Shown here piece after piece: positions 27,324 through 36,086 of a stretch of 64,000 bases of DNA. The notes under the pieces were generated by a model. The model searched no databases, was not told the origin of the DNA, and saw only the letters and a list, made by a program, of their open reading frames with translations. Source of the stretch: Zoogloeaceae bacterium G21618-S1 (GTDB taxonomy: Bacteria; Pseudomonadota; Gammaproteobacteria; Burkholderiales; Rhodocyclaceae). Position 1 is the first letter of the stretch. Every line of letters begins with the position of its first letter. A program made the translations under genes and the position numbers. The stretch is from the NCBI GenBank assembly GCA_027214125.1, contig JAPWHF010000010.1, positions 186,001 through 250,000 on the forward strand, written 5' to 3'.

Positions 27324-29204
27324 ATGAATCACTGGTGTCGAAACCTGTTGTACGCCTTGGTGTGCTTCGTCGCCGCCAGCGCGCCGGTGCAGGCCGATAC
27401 GCAGTTGGTGCCCGAGTTTGCCGAGGTGCGTGCCGCGCATGTGAGCAGTGTCGCCCGGCTGGTCGACCGTCATGGCGAGCCGCTGGCCGAGCGCCAACTG
27501 CGCTTCGACGACGACCGCCTTGATTGGGTCGGGCTCGAGGCCTTGTCACCGGCCCTGCTCGAAGCCTTGCTCGAAGCCGAAGACCGGCGCTTCTATCAGC
27601 ACGAAGGCGTTGATTGGCGCGCCGTGGCCGCCGCGGCGGTGCAGAACCTGTGGTTCGAGCACGCGCGGGGCGCCTCGACGCTGACCATGCAACTGGCCGG
27701 CTTGCTTGACCCCGCCTTGCAACCGGGCGGCCACGGCCAGCGGCGGCGCAGTTTCGAGCAGAAGTGGGATCAGGCCCTGGCTGCCCAGGCGCTTGAGACA
27801 CGCTGGAGCAAGGCGCAGATTCTTGAGGCCTACCTTAATCTCGCGCCGTTTCGTGGGCGTCTGCGTGGCATCTCGGCGGCTGCCTGGGCCCTGACCGGCA
27901 AAACGGCTGACACGCTGGATCGTCCCGAAGCGGCAATCCTCGCGGCGCTGCTGCGTGGTCCGGGCGCCAGCCCCAAGGTGCTTTCTCGGCGGGCCTGCGC
28001 CCTGGTGGCGCGGATCGGCAGCCCCGCGGCATGCGACCGGGTGCAGGCGCTTGCCGCCGCACTGGACCCGGTGGTGCTCACCCCGCGCTGGACTCTGGCG
28101 CCGCATCTGGCCGCTCGGGTGTTGCGCGAGCCCGGCACGACGGTGAGCACTGTTCTGGACGCGCGCTGGCAGCAGCGCATGCTGGCTTCGCTGCGGGCGG
28201 CGTCGCCGGCGCGGGCGGCGGTGGTGGTGCTCGACAACGCCACCGGCGCGGTGCTGGCCGAAGTCGGCGGCTTGCGTGCCGAGCATGCCGACGCGACGGG
28301 TTTTACCTACCCCGCCGCCGCCATGCTGTGGCCGCTGCGCTGCGCTCGCGCGGTCGATAAGCGGGTGGTGACGGCAGCCAGCCTGCTCAACGCTGGCTCG
28401 GCCGACGCCCCGCGCTGGTTGAGCGTTCGCACCGCGATGGAGGACGGTGACGCGAACGCTTTTGCCGATCTGTCGCGGCGCCTGCCCGAAGGCGATGTGC
28501 CGGCCGCGCCGGTGTCGGCGCAAGCGCTCGACCTGCCTCATCTGGCGGCGTTGACCCGCATGCTGGCGGTCGATGGCCAATGGCGGGCGCCATACTGGCA
28601 AGCCGGCAGCGCCCGGGCTCCCGAGGCGGTAGTGTCGAGCGCGGCAGCTTTTATTGGCAGCGATTTCTTTCCGCCGGTGATGGCCGCCATGGTGACGCCC
28701 GGTCGTGCTGCCTGGGCGACGGGCGCCAATGGCCGCGTGACGATGGCGGTGTGGATGGAGACCGGGCCGACGGCGCTGATCGAAGTGCGCGCGTGGCTGA
28801 CCGACCAGCTCGCCGCCGATGGCGAGTGGCCTGTCGAACGCGTGGTGCCGGCGGGCGTGCTGCGCCGCCCGGTCCGTTTCGATCCGCCGCTCGAGAACGC
28901 GCGGGACGAGTGGTTTCTGGCCGGCACAGCCTTGGCAGCGGTGTCGCCGCCGCAGTCGAGCGCGCAGATTGCGTCGCCGGCGGTGCGCGAGATTATCGAC
29001 CTGCGTGAGCGTCCGCCGGGCCAGGGGGTGTTGCTGCGCGCCACGATCGACGATGCCCGTCTGCGCTGGCGTATGGACGGGCGAGAGGTTGGCACCGGAG
29101 GCACGGTGCTGGTGCACCCGGCGCCGGGCGTGCGGATCATCGAGTTGTTCGATGCGCGGGGAGAGCGTCTGGATCGGCTCAGTGTGGCGGTGCGTGGGCG
29201 CTGA
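27324..29204 (+). CDS. PBP1C-like glycosyltransferase with eroded transpeptidase domain
   Basis: A 626-residue exported protein. The GT51 peptidoglycan glycosyltransferase part is intact: EAEDRRFYQHEG (catalytic Glu86), GASTLTMQLAG (116-126) and KWDQALAAQALETRWSKAQILEAYLN. The following part aligns in layout with the PBP transpeptidase domain but the active-site motifs are missing: instead of SxxK there is TYPAAAMLW, and instead of K-T-G there is ATGANG. The C-terminus (LRWRMDGREVGTGGTVLVHPAPGVRIIELFD) is the BiPBP_C domain of PbpC. It probably still polymerises glycan but cannot cross-link. Start at ATG 27324 opens a signal segment. Confidence 0.83.
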   Translation: MNHWCRNLLYALVCFVAASAPVQADTQLVPEFAEVRAAHVSSVARLVDRHGEPLAERQLRFDDDRLDWVGLEALSPALLEALLEAEDRRFYQHEGVDWRAVAAAAVQNLWFEHARGASTLTMQLAGLLDPALQPGGHGQRRRSFEQKWDQALAAQALETRWSKAQILEAYLNLAPFRGRLRGISAAAWALTGKTADTLDRPEAAILAALLRGPGASPKVLSRRACALVARIGSPAACDRVQALAAALDPVVLTPRWTLAPHLAARVLREPGTTVSTVLDARWQQRMLASLRAASPARAAVVVLDNATGAVLAEVGGLRAEHADATGFTYPAAAMLWPLRCARAVDKRVVTAASLLNAGSADAPRWLSVRTAMEDGDANAFADLSRRLPEGDVPAAPVSAQALDLPHLAALTRMLAVDGQWRAPYWQAGSARAPEAVVSSAAAFIGSDFFPPVMAAMVTPGRAAWATGANGRVTMAVWMETGPTALIEVRAWLTDQLAADGEWPVERVVPAGVLRRPVRFDPPLENARDEWFLAGTALAAVSPPQSSAQIASPAVREIIDLRERPPGQGVLLRATIDDARLRWRMDGREVGTGGTVLVHPAPGVRIIELFDARGERLDRLSVAVRGR

Positions 29205-29219
29205 GCGGGCCGTCGCCGC

Positions 29220-29420
29220 TTACAACCAGCGCAATACCAGCCAGGCCAGCAGCGACATCAGCACGGTGGTGGTGAAGGGCAGATGCCAGGTGCGGCCGTT
29301 GCGTATCATCGTGACATCGCCCGGCAGGCGCCCGAGCGGCAGGTAGCGCGCCAGCAGGGGTTGCACACCGCCGAGCAAGGCCACGACGATCACGATTGAA
29401 ACCAGCCATTTGAGTAGCAT
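29220..29420 (-). CDS. DUF2905-family small membrane protein
   Basis: A 66-residue protein with two membrane helices (about residues 2-20 and 46-64) separated by the conserved loop LPLGRLPGDVTMIRNGRTWHLPFTT. This loop is the signature of DUF2905, a widespread short inner-membrane family of unknown function. The chosen ATG at 29420 is the only one that gives the family length. It converges on the PBP1C-like gene and is divergent from the hydrolase. Confidence 0.85.
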   Translation of the reverse strand: MLLKWLVSIVIVVALLGGVQPLLARYLPLGRLPGDVTMIRNGRTWHLPFTTTVLMSLLAWLVLRWL

Positions 29421-29563
29421 GCCATCGTCCGTCCCATGGGAAGGACCGATTACAACGGATTGCGCACCCCTTGGCAATTACGCATGGTCGCGGCGCAGTG
29501 AATCCGTTACCGTGGTCCGGGTGTGTCGCGGAACGCCGCGATGGCGTAATCAGGAATCAACGT

Positions 29564-30370
29564 ATGAACCGAAGTCGATTTGGCGATCTGGAAGTGTTGG
29601 CGTGTGCCCCCGAGGGCGCAGCGCATCCGGTGCCGCTGCTTTTTGTGCATGGCGCCTATACGGCCGCGTGGTGCTGGGAAGAACATTTCATGCCCTGGTT
29701 TGCCAAGGCCGGGTTTTCGACCTACGCGGTGTCCTTGTCGGGTCACGGCCAGAGCCGTCAGCGTAGCGCGCTCGATACGTACAGCATCAGCGACTACGTC
29801 GATGATGTGGCCGAAGTGGTGGCGGGCTTGTCGGCCGTGCCGGCGCTGATCGGCCATTCGATGGGCGGTATGGTGGTACAGAAATACCTCGAACAGGCTG
29901 ACGCACCCGCCGCGGTGTTGATGGCTTCGGTGCCGCCGCAAGGTTTGTGGAGCTCGGCTGTGGGGCTGATGTTTCGCAAGCCGGCGCTGCTTTCCGACTT
30001 GAACCGCCTGCTCGAAGGCGGCCTGGCCAATGCGTCGACCCTGCACGACGCGCTGTTCCACAAGCCGGTTCCACCCGACGACATGCGGCGCTATCTGCGC
30101 GCGTCGCAGCCCGAGAGCCATCGCGCGATCTGGGACATGACGCTGTTCAACCTGCCAATGCGCTCGCGCATGGCGCCGACGCCGCTGCTGGTGCTTGGCG
30201 CGGAGCATGATCAGCTGATCCCGCCGACCGAGGTTCGCTCGACCGGGGCATCCTATAACGTCGGCGTCGAGATATTCCCGGACATGGGGCATGCGATGAT
30301 GCTGGAGGAAGGCTGGGAGCCGGTTGCTGAGCGGATTCGCGACTGGCTTCAGAATAATTTGACCGACTGA
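29564..30370 (+). CDS. Alpha/beta hydrolase
   Basis: A 268-residue serine hydrolase of the alpha/beta fold. The oxyanion region is LLFVHGAYTAAWCWEEHFMPWF, the nucleophile elbow is IGHSMGG, and the acid and His are near LVLGAEHDQLIPP and MGHAMMLEEGWE. Similar to esterase or lipase-like hydrolases of small substrates; the substrate is unknown. ATG 29564 has an AGGA site eight bases upstream. Confidence 0.88.
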   Translation: MNRSRFGDLEVLACAPEGAAHPVPLLFVHGAYTAAWCWEEHFMPWFAKAGFSTYAVSLSGHGQSRQRSALDTYSISDYVDDVAEVVAGLSAVPALIGHSMGGMVVQKYLEQADAPAAVLMASVPPQGLWSSAVGLMFRKPALLSDLNRLLEGGLANASTLHDALFHKPVPPDDMRRYLRASQPESHRAIWDMTLFNLPMRSRMAPTPLLVLGAEHDQLIPPTEVRSTGASYNVGVEIFPDMGHAMMLEEGWEPVAERIRDWLQNNLTD

Positions 30371-30487
30371 GGCCGGCGAGTGTTCAGCTTGTTGTCGAAT
30401 GTGCGTTATTGCCTCGCATAAGGCGTCGCCGCGCGCCAAGATAAGTTCGTTGTCAATGCGGCAGTACTCGCCCGGACAGGTGATGAA

Positions 30488-30673
30488 ATGGACGTGATTC
30501 CCGCGCCGGGCGTACCCGGCCCCGACTACGAAGACGAAATTCTTGATGCCGGTTGGCTACCTCAGCCCGAGGCCGTCTCGCCCGAGCCCGACAGTCATCC
30601 GCCTGCGTCGCCCTCGGCGGCCCGTGAAGATGCTGACGCGTTCCTGCAAACGGTGTATCGCAACCAAAGTTGA
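30488..30673 (+). CDS. Small acidic hypothetical protein
   Basis: A 61-residue frame, Pro-rich and acidic, with no membrane segment (MDVIPAPGVPGPDYEDEILDAG at the start, FLQTVYRNQS at the end). It is preceded by GGACAGG eight bases before ATG 30488, a fair ribosome site, which is the main reason to call it. No family recognised. It lies between the hydrolase and the convergent MidA-like gene. Confidence 0.5.
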   Translation: MDVIPAPGVPGPDYEDEILDAGWLPQPEAVSPEPDSHPPASPSAAREDADAFLQTVYRNQS

Positions 30674-30684
30674 GGCGGCGCGGC

Positions 30685-31845
30685 CTACAGGCCGTGCAGG
30701 CGATCGCCGCGGCGAAAACCGAGTAGCGGCTCGGCGAGGCCTTTGCCGATGGCGAGCACCTTGAACAATTCGCCCATCTCATGCGGTGCGGTCAGCCGCT
30801 GCACGGCACGCGCGGCGCGGATGTAGTCCGGTTTGCTCTGGTCGCCGCGCTCGGCAAGCAATTCCAATACCCCGCAGTTGTACAGAAAGCTCGCCTGGCT
30901 GGTGTAGCCATAAATGCTCAAGCCCGCCTCGAAAGCCGCTTCGGCCATGGCGGTGAAATCCACAAAAGCGGTGATGTCGTTCAGCCCCGGCCACAGAAAC
31001 GGGTCGCCGTGGGCATGGTGCCGGTAGTAGCACAGCAGCGTGCCGTTGCTGCGGCTGGGCAGGTAGTACTCGGCGCGCGGGTAGCCGTAGTCGATGAGCA
31101 GCAGGGCGCCGGTGTCGAGGCGGGCGCTCCAGTCGGCCACCCATGCCGGCCCGGCCAGATTCAGCTCGCTCACGTATTCGCCTTCGGCCGGCGTGGGTGC
31201 ATCCAAAGCCTCGCTGGCGACCCGCAAGTGTTCGCTGGCGGGCGTGTCCGCCCAGGCGAACCCACCGTCGGTCTTGACGGCCACACCACGCTCGAACATG
31301 GCGCCGTCGCGCCAGACGAGCACGTGCACCGGCATGACGTCGAGGACTTCGTTGGCCACCACCACGCCCGAGAAGTGCTCGGGGAGTGCGTCGATCCAGC
31401 GTACCCGGTCGGCCAGGGCCGGTGCCCGCTCGCGCAGGGTGTCGGCCTGGCGGCCGCGCAGTTCGCCGGAGACTTCGAGAATCGAATACTGCTCGGGCGC
31501 ACAGCCGAGTCGATCGAGGGCCAGGAGCAGGTCGGCCGCAAGGTGCCCGGTGCCCGCGCCCACTTCGAGGACTTGGGGGGCGGACTGCGCGGTGATCTCG
31601 GCCACTTGCTGCGCCAAGGCCTGACCGAACAGTGGGGTGAGTTCCGGGGAGGTAATGAAGTCGCCTGCGGGGCCAAACTTGTGCGCCCCTCCGCTGTAGT
31701 AGCCCAGCCCGGGTGTGTAGAGCGCTTGATGCATGTAGTCGGCAAAACTGATCCATCCGCCCGCCTCGACGATGGACGTGCGCAGATGCGCGACAAGTGC
31801 GTCGCTTTGCGTGAGGGCTTCGTCCGACGGTTGGGGCAGGTTCAT
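30685..31845 (-). CDS. MidA/NDUFAF7-type SAM-dependent methyltransferase
   Basis: A 386-residue protein of the COG1565 family. It shows ISFADYMHQALYTPGLGYYSGG, FGPAGDFITSPELTPLFG, the SAM site VLEVGAGTGHLAADLL, and VVANEVLDVMPV. The human relative NDUFAF7 methylates a complex I subunit arginine; the bacterial target is unknown. ATG 31845 is used, since upstream residues are not conserved. It is divergent from the pteridine-reductase-like gene; the short spacer (31846-31961) holds both promoters. Confidence 0.87.
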   Translation of the reverse strand: MNLPQPSDEALTQSDALVAHLRTSIVEAGGWISFADYMHQALYTPGLGYYSGGAHKFGPAGDFITSPELTPLFGQALAQQVAEITAQSAPQVLEVGAGTGHLAADLLLALDRLGCAPEQYSILEVSGELRGRQADTLRERAPALADRVRWIDALPEHFSGVVVANEVLDVMPVHVLVWRDGAMFERGVAVKTDGGFAWADTPASEHLRVASEALDAPTPAEGEYVSELNLAGPAWVADWSARLDTGALLLIDYGYPRAEYYLPSRSNGTLLCYYRHHAHGDPFLWPGLNDITAFVDFTAMAEAAFEAGLSIYGYTSQASFLYNCGVLELLAERGDQSKPDYIRAARAVQRLTAPHEMGELFKVLAIGKGLAEPLLGFRRGDRLHGL

Positions 31846-31961
31846 GGTGCGTCCGGGCAAAAGTGCAAAGTTTATATGGGCAGCCGGGGCTTGTCGTTAG
31901 CCGACTGGCCGGGTATGGGATACTGCACGCTATCGTCATTCCTTGGCCGTGGGAGTGTTGT

Positions 31962-32711
31962 GTGTCTGTTGCGGATGTAACCCCTGTTGTTCTGATCTCC
32001 GGCGCGGCGCGGCGCGTGGGTGCGCAGATCGCGCGCGCGGTGCATGCGGCCGGCGCGCGGGTGGCTGTGCATTACCGTCGCTCGGCCGAGGCGGCGGGTG
32101 TGCTGGCCGATGAACTCAACGGCCAGCGTCCGGGGTCGGCGGCGGTGTTTGCGGCCAATCTGGCCGACACGGCAAGCTTGCCGGCGCTGGTGTCGTCTGT
32201 GGTGGCGCATTTTGGTCGGCTCGATGGCCTGGTGAACAACGCCTCGAGTTTTTTCCCGACGCCGGTGGGACAGATTGATGAGACGGCCTGGGACGATTTG
32301 ATTGGCTCGAATCTCAAGGCGCCGCTGTTTTTGATGCAGGCCGCGGCGCCCGCGTTGAAGGCCAGCCGGGGCGCCATTGTGAACATCGTGGACATTCACG
32401 CCGACCGCCCGCTGGCTGATTATCCGGTGTATTGCGCGGCAAAAGCCGGCCTGGCCGGGCTGACCCGCGCGATGGCGATCGAGCTGGCGCCAGCGGTTCG
32501 CGTCAATGGGGTCGCGCCCGGTGCGGTGCTGTGGCCTGACGACGGGCAGTTTGATCCCGTCGAGCGCGCCGGCATCGTCGAGCACACCTTGCTCAAGCGG
32601 GAAGGAACGCCTGCCGATATTGCTGCGACGGTCCGCTTTTTGTTATTTGATGCCGGCTATATGACCGGTCAGATTCTGGCAGTCGATGGTGGGCGAAGCG
32701 CGCATCTATAG
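31962..32711 (+). CDS. SDR-family pteridine reductase-like protein
   Basis: A 249-residue short-chain dehydrogenase. The nucleotide-binding start SGAARRVGAQIARAVHAAG with its Arg is typical of pteridine/dihydromonapterin reductases (PTR1/FolM type), and HYRRSAE fits NADPH use. LVNNASSFFPTP and YPVYCAAKAGL supply the catalytic Asn region and the Tyr-x3-Lys. Likely reduces dihydropterins or folate. The start GTG at 31962 has a GGGAG site seven bases before; no ATG fits. It precedes ttcA. Confidence 0.85.
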   Translation: MSVADVTPVVLISGAARRVGAQIARAVHAAGARVAVHYRRSAEAAGVLADELNGQRPGSAAVFAANLADTASLPALVSSVVAHFGRLDGLVNNASSFFPTPVGQIDETAWDDLIGSNLKAPLFLMQAAAPALKASRGAIVNIVDIHADRPLADYPVYCAAKAGLAGLTRAMAIELAPAVRVNGVAPGAVLWPDDGQFDPVERAGIVEHTLLKREGTPADIAATVRFLLFDAGYMTGQILAVDGGRSAHL

Positions 32712-32756
32712 GTATTCAAATAGAATGAACGATCGTTTTAATCGTGCGCTATCGTA

Positions 32757-32786
32757 TTGATATCTCGGGTATCCGCATGCTATGCT
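32757..32786 (+). promoter_or_regulatory. Candidate sigma-70 promoter of ttcA
   Basis: TTGATA (32757-32762) and TATGCT (32781-32786) are separated by 18 bases in an AT-rich spacer, each with good match to the -35 and -10 consensus. Predicted transcription would start near 32793, about 50 bases before ttcA. Confidence 0.42.
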
Positions 32787-32841
32787 GCGTCGCAACATAA
32801 GCATGATTTTACTGATTTTCTGACCAAGGCTCAAAGTGTCC

Positions 32842-33750
32842 ATGTCGACTGCGCCGAGCGAAGCGCCCGAGGGGCGTCACTCCAATACCTTTCTCCGCCT
32901 CAAGAAGAAGCTTGAGCGTGCGGTAGGAGAGGCGATTGCCGACTTCAACATGATTGAGGATGGCGATACGGTCATGGTGTGTCTGTCGGGCGGCAAGGAT
33001 TCCTACACCTTGCTGTCGGTATTGCTGGCCTTGCGTGAGCGCGCGCCGGTCGACTTCCGTCTGATCGCCATGAATCTCGACCAGAAGCAGCCGGGCTTCC
33101 CGGATCATGTGCTGCCCGCGTATTGCGAGTCGATCGGTGTCGACTACCGCATCGTGACCGAAGACACCTACTCCATCGTCAAGGACAAGATCCCGGAGGG
33201 GAAGACCACCTGTTCGCTGTGTTCCCGCCTGCGCCGTGGCATCATTTACCGCACGGCGCGTGAGCTGGGGGCGACCAAGATTGCGCTGGGCCATCATCGT
33301 GACGACATGATCGAAACCTTATTCCTCAACATGTTCTTCGGCGGGCGAATCAAGGCCATGCCGCCGAAGCTGGTGAGCGACGATGGCGAGCACATGGTGA
33401 TCCGCCCGCTGGCCTACTGCGCGGAGTCCGATATTGTCCGCTTCGCGCGTGGCATGGACTACCCGATCATTCCGTGCAATTTGTGCGGTTCGCTCGAAAA
33501 CGCACAACGCAAGCAGATCAAGGGCATGCTGCAAGGCTGGGCGCAGCAACATCCCGGCCGTATCGAGTCGCTGACGACCGCCATGCGCAATGTCGTGCCG
33601 TCGCATCTTTCCGATGCCGATCTGTTCGATTTCAAGGGGCTGACCCGTGACACCCCGGTCAGCGAGGGTGATCTGGCCTTTGATCCGCCCGAGCTTCCGC
33701 GCGCGATGGAAACGGTCGTCCCGCTGATGCCTTTGCCCCGCGAGAATTGA
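32842..33750 (+). CDS. ttcA: tRNA 2-thiocytidine(32) synthetase TtcA
   Basis: Thiolates cytidine 32 in certain tRNAs, using ATP and an iron-sulfur cluster. The 302-residue protein has the PP-loop [12 protein letters not shown], the Cys pair [10 protein letters not shown], a second Cys pair IPCNLCGS, and [21 protein letters not shown]. All match TtcA rather than TilS. ATG 32842 is preferred over GTG 32836. Confidence 0.96.
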   Translation: MSTAPSEAPEGRHSNTFLRLKKKLERAVGEAIADFNMIEDGDTVMVCLSGGKDSYTLLSVLLALRERAPVDFRLIAMNLDQKQPGFPDHVLPAYCESIGVDYRIVTEDTYSIVKDKIPEGKTTCSLCSRLRRGIIYRTARELGATKIALGHHRDDMIETLFLNMFFGGRIKAMPPKLVSDDGEHMVIRPLAYCAESDIVRFARGMDYPIIPCNLCGSLENAQRKQIKGMLQGWAQQHPGRIESLTTAMRNVVPSHLSDADLFDFKGLTRDTPVSEGDLAFDPPELPRAMETVVPLMPLPREN

Positions 33751-33826
33751 CGCAATGCGCGCACTTGCACCGGGCATGGCATTGACCGATCATGAAGCTA
33801 TAAGAGGAGCCTGCTGAGGCCTTCCG

Positions 33827-33842
33827 CTGCCGTATGCGGCAG
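33827..33842 (+). other. Hairpin in the leader of the cyclase/FHA gene
   Basis: CTGCCG-TATG-CGGCAG forms a six-pair stem between ttcA and the next start codon. It lacks a T run. It could be a weak terminator for ttcA or an mRNA leader hairpin. Confidence 0.35.
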
Positions 33843-33870
33843 GGGGCTTGAACGGGACGTGGAACGATCC

Positions 33871-34740
33871 ATGGCACAACAACGTAATGCATGCATGATG
33901 TATGCCGAGCTGGTCGGCGGCGAGCGCCTTGCCGCGCTGCTGAGCGAGACCGAAGCCGGGCATGCCATCGAGCGCAGCATGAATCGCATTGAACGCGTCG
34001 TCGAAGGGCAGGGTGGCGAGATCATGCGTCGGGCGACCGACGAGATCTGTGCTGCCTTCGAGCGCTGCGATGGTGCCGTGCTGGCAGCCAGCGAGATGAT
34101 TGACCGGGTGGCCAGTCTGCCACCGGTTCGCGGGGTCCGGCTTGGTATTCGGATTGGCCTGCACCATGGCCCCATTGACATGGAAGGCCCGCCCTCGGGC
34201 GAGGCGCTGTCGGTCGCGATGCGTCTGGCGGGGATGGCGCACGCCGGCCAGGCACTGGTCAGCGGCGCGACGGTATTGCTGCTGTCGCCGGCCTCCCGTC
34301 AGGTGATCCGCGAGCGTGACGAAGCCGGTCTGAAGGTCGAAGGTTTTGAATGGCCGGTGTTTGCGTTGTCGGGCCGCGCTGGTATGGCGACTTCGGTGCC
34401 ACCGGCAACGCGTGTATCTCAGCGCTTGCGCCTGCGTCACCAGCAAGACGTCCATTTGATTGAAGAATTGCGTCCGATTTTGTTACTCGGCCGTGAGATG
34501 GGCAACGACGTGGTGGTGATCGATCCACGCACCTCCCGCCAGCACGCCCGGGTGGAGCGTCGTCGTGAAGGCTTTTTTCTGGTTGATCAGAGCACCAACG
34601 GCACCTTCGTGGCCAATGAGTCGGGCAGCGAGCAATGCATCCGAGGCGGTGAAGCCTTGCTGGCCGGGCAGGGGCGCATCGGCTGCGGCTTCTCGGCGCT
34701 GGAGGTGGAGCGCGATCTGGTGTTTTTCGAGATCGTTTAG
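33871..34740 (+). CDS. Cyclase-like domain fused to an FHA domain
   Basis: A 289-residue cytosolic protein. Residues 1-170 resemble a class III nucleotide cyclase core (GIRIGLHHGPIDMEGPPSGEALSVAMRLAGMAHAGQALVS is the typical late part). The first metal-binding Asp appears as Glu13 (MMYAELVGG); the second is kept as Asp57 in a degenerate R-ATDEICAAF. Residues ~200-289 are an FHA domain with LLLGREMGNDVVV, TSRQHARVE and STNGTFV, which bind phosphothreonine. It probably acts in signalling, with a catalytically weak cyclase. The start is chosen as ATG 33871; GTG 33859 is possible. Confidence 0.8.
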   Translation: MAQQRNACMMYAELVGGERLAALLSETEAGHAIERSMNRIERVVEGQGGEIMRRATDEICAAFERCDGAVLAASEMIDRVASLPPVRGVRLGIRIGLHHGPIDMEGPPSGEALSVAMRLAGMAHAGQALVSGATVLLLSPASRQVIRERDEAGLKVEGFEWPVFALSGRAGMATSVPPATRVSQRLRLRHQQDVHLIEELRPILLLGREMGNDVVVIDPRTSRQHARVERRREGFFLVDQSTNGTFVANESGSEQCIRGGEALLAGQGRIGCGFSALEVERDLVFFEIV

Positions 34741-34767
34741 CGTTTTACCCTCGCATGCCGCGATTCG

Positions 34768-34799
34768 AAAACGCCCCGGTCGGTTCGGGGCGTTTTTTT
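34768..34799. terminator. Bidirectional intrinsic terminator
   Basis: AAAACGCCCCG and CGGGGCGTTTTTTT flank a GTCGGTT loop, a strong stem with T and A runs on both sides. It ends the cyclase/FHA gene and the convergent PsiF-like gene. Confidence 0.88.
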
Positions 34800-34819
34800 G
34801 TGGACACGATGCAATGCAA

Positions 34820-35047
34820 CTACTTCTTGATCGGCTTGGCGGCGGCGAGCGGCGCTGTTGTCGTTGTCTTGCCGGAGAGACAGGTCTTCATGAAGGCCTT
34901 GCGTGGTTCGCCCTTGAGCGCTTTTTCTTTGGCCGTCTTGTTGCAGTTGCGCATCCTGTCGTGCTGGGGATTCGCCTGGCTGGCAAGCGGCTGGAGCAGG
35001 AGAACGGCGAGGCTGGTGACGAGCGCGATGTGTTTGGTGGTGATCAT
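34820..35047 (-). CDS. PsiF-like small exported protein
   Basis: A 75-residue protein with a signal peptide (1-22). The mature part carries MRNCNKTAKEKALKGEPRKAFMKTCLSGK, one PsiF-repeat-like unit with two Cys spaced as in phosphate-starvation-inducible PsiF. The role of PsiF is unknown. ATG 35047 is chosen because GAGGAAG precedes it at a good distance; longer in-frame starts lack this. It is convergent with the FHA gene. Confidence 0.85.
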   Translation of the reverse strand: MITTKHIALVTSLAVLLLQPLASQANPQHDRMRNCNKTAKEKALKGEPRKAFMKTCLSGKTTTTAPLAAAKPIKK

Positions 35048-35147
35048 GTTCTTCCTCATATAGCTGAATGGCATAAATGAAGAATGAATATATCATGCTC
35101 GTGCGAATCCGAACACTATTGAGTGCGCAAGGGTATCTGATGGCGAC

Positions 35148-36086
35148 TCAGTCGGGGTCGTTGGCGCTCAGGAGTTCTCGTTGGCGCGAGATGAATTCGT
35201 GGGTCGAGTCGATGCCGCGCAGCTGGAGGATGGTGTTGCGCACCGCCGCTTCGAGGAGGACGGCGATGTTGCGACCCGCCGCCACCGGCAGGATGATCTT
35301 GCGAATAGGGACGCCGAGAATGTCCTGCGCTTCGTGGGTGACTGGCAGGCGGGTCGGGTCGTCCTCGCCCGGGCGACGACGTTGCAGATAGACGATGAGC
35401 TTCAGCTGCATTTTTCGGCGGCAGGCCGTTTCACCGAAAATGGTTCGGATGTTGAGAATGCCGATGCCACGCACTTCGAGGAAGTTTTCAAGCAGCTCGG
35501 GACACCGTCCCTCCAGCGTATTTGGTGCAATTCGCGCGAAATCGACCATGTCGTCGGCAACCAGACCGTGACCACGCGAGATGAGTTCGAGTGCGAGCTC
35601 AGACTTGCCGGCGCCGGAGTCGCCGGTGATGAACACGCCCAGCCCGAGGACGTCCATGAACACGCCGTGCAAGGCGGTGCGCTCGGCCAGTTCGCGTGAC
35701 AGATAGAGCCGCATCAGATCAATGACGCTGGCCGACGCCATGGCCGAGGTAAACAGCGCGACATCCATCTCTTCGCAACAGCGGCGGATAATGCCCGGCA
35801 CCTCGCAATTGTCGGCCACGATGATGGCCGGTGGGCGGGCCGCGAGAATTTCGCGCACATGGTGCGCGACCTTGTCACCGGATTGCTTACGCGCCCAAGC
35901 CATCTCGGCGGCACCAAGAATCTGAAAGCGGTCGGGGTGAATCAGGTTGAGGTGGCCGACCAGGTCGGCCGGCCAGGTGTGCGCTTCGGTGACAGACAGC
36001 GCACGGTCGAGACGACCGCCAATATGGGTCAGTTGCAGGCGTTTGCCGAGCTTCTCAAAGAGCCGCGCGACGCTGGTCTGCCGCAT
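35148..36086 (-). CDS. hprK: HPr kinase/phosphorylase
   Basis: Phosphorylates and dephosphorylates Ser of the phosphocarrier HPr or its homolog. The 312-residue protein has an N-terminal domain, a P-loop GDSGAGKSELALELI near the middle, VADDMVDFARI, and the C-terminal signature EVRGIGILNIRTIFGE. In this group it works with the nitrogen PTS rather than sugar uptake. It overlaps ptsN by 32 bases and follows it. RapZ, often next in betaproteobacteria, is not present downstream; the PsiF-like gene is. Confidence 0.95.
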   Translation of the reverse strand: MRQTSVARLFEKLGKRLQLTHIGGRLDRALSVTEAHTWPADLVGHLNLIHPDRFQILGAAEMAWARKQSGDKVAHHVREILAARPPAIIVADNCEVPGIIRRCCEEMDVALFTSAMASASVIDLMRLYLSRELAERTALHGVFMDVLGLGVFITGDSGAGKSELALELISRGHGLVADDMVDFARIAPNTLEGRCPELLENFLEVRGIGILNIRTIFGETACRRKMQLKLIVYLQRRRPGEDDPTRLPVTHEAQDILGVPIRKIILPVAAGRNIAVLLEAAVRNTILQLRGIDSTHEFISRQRELLSANDPD

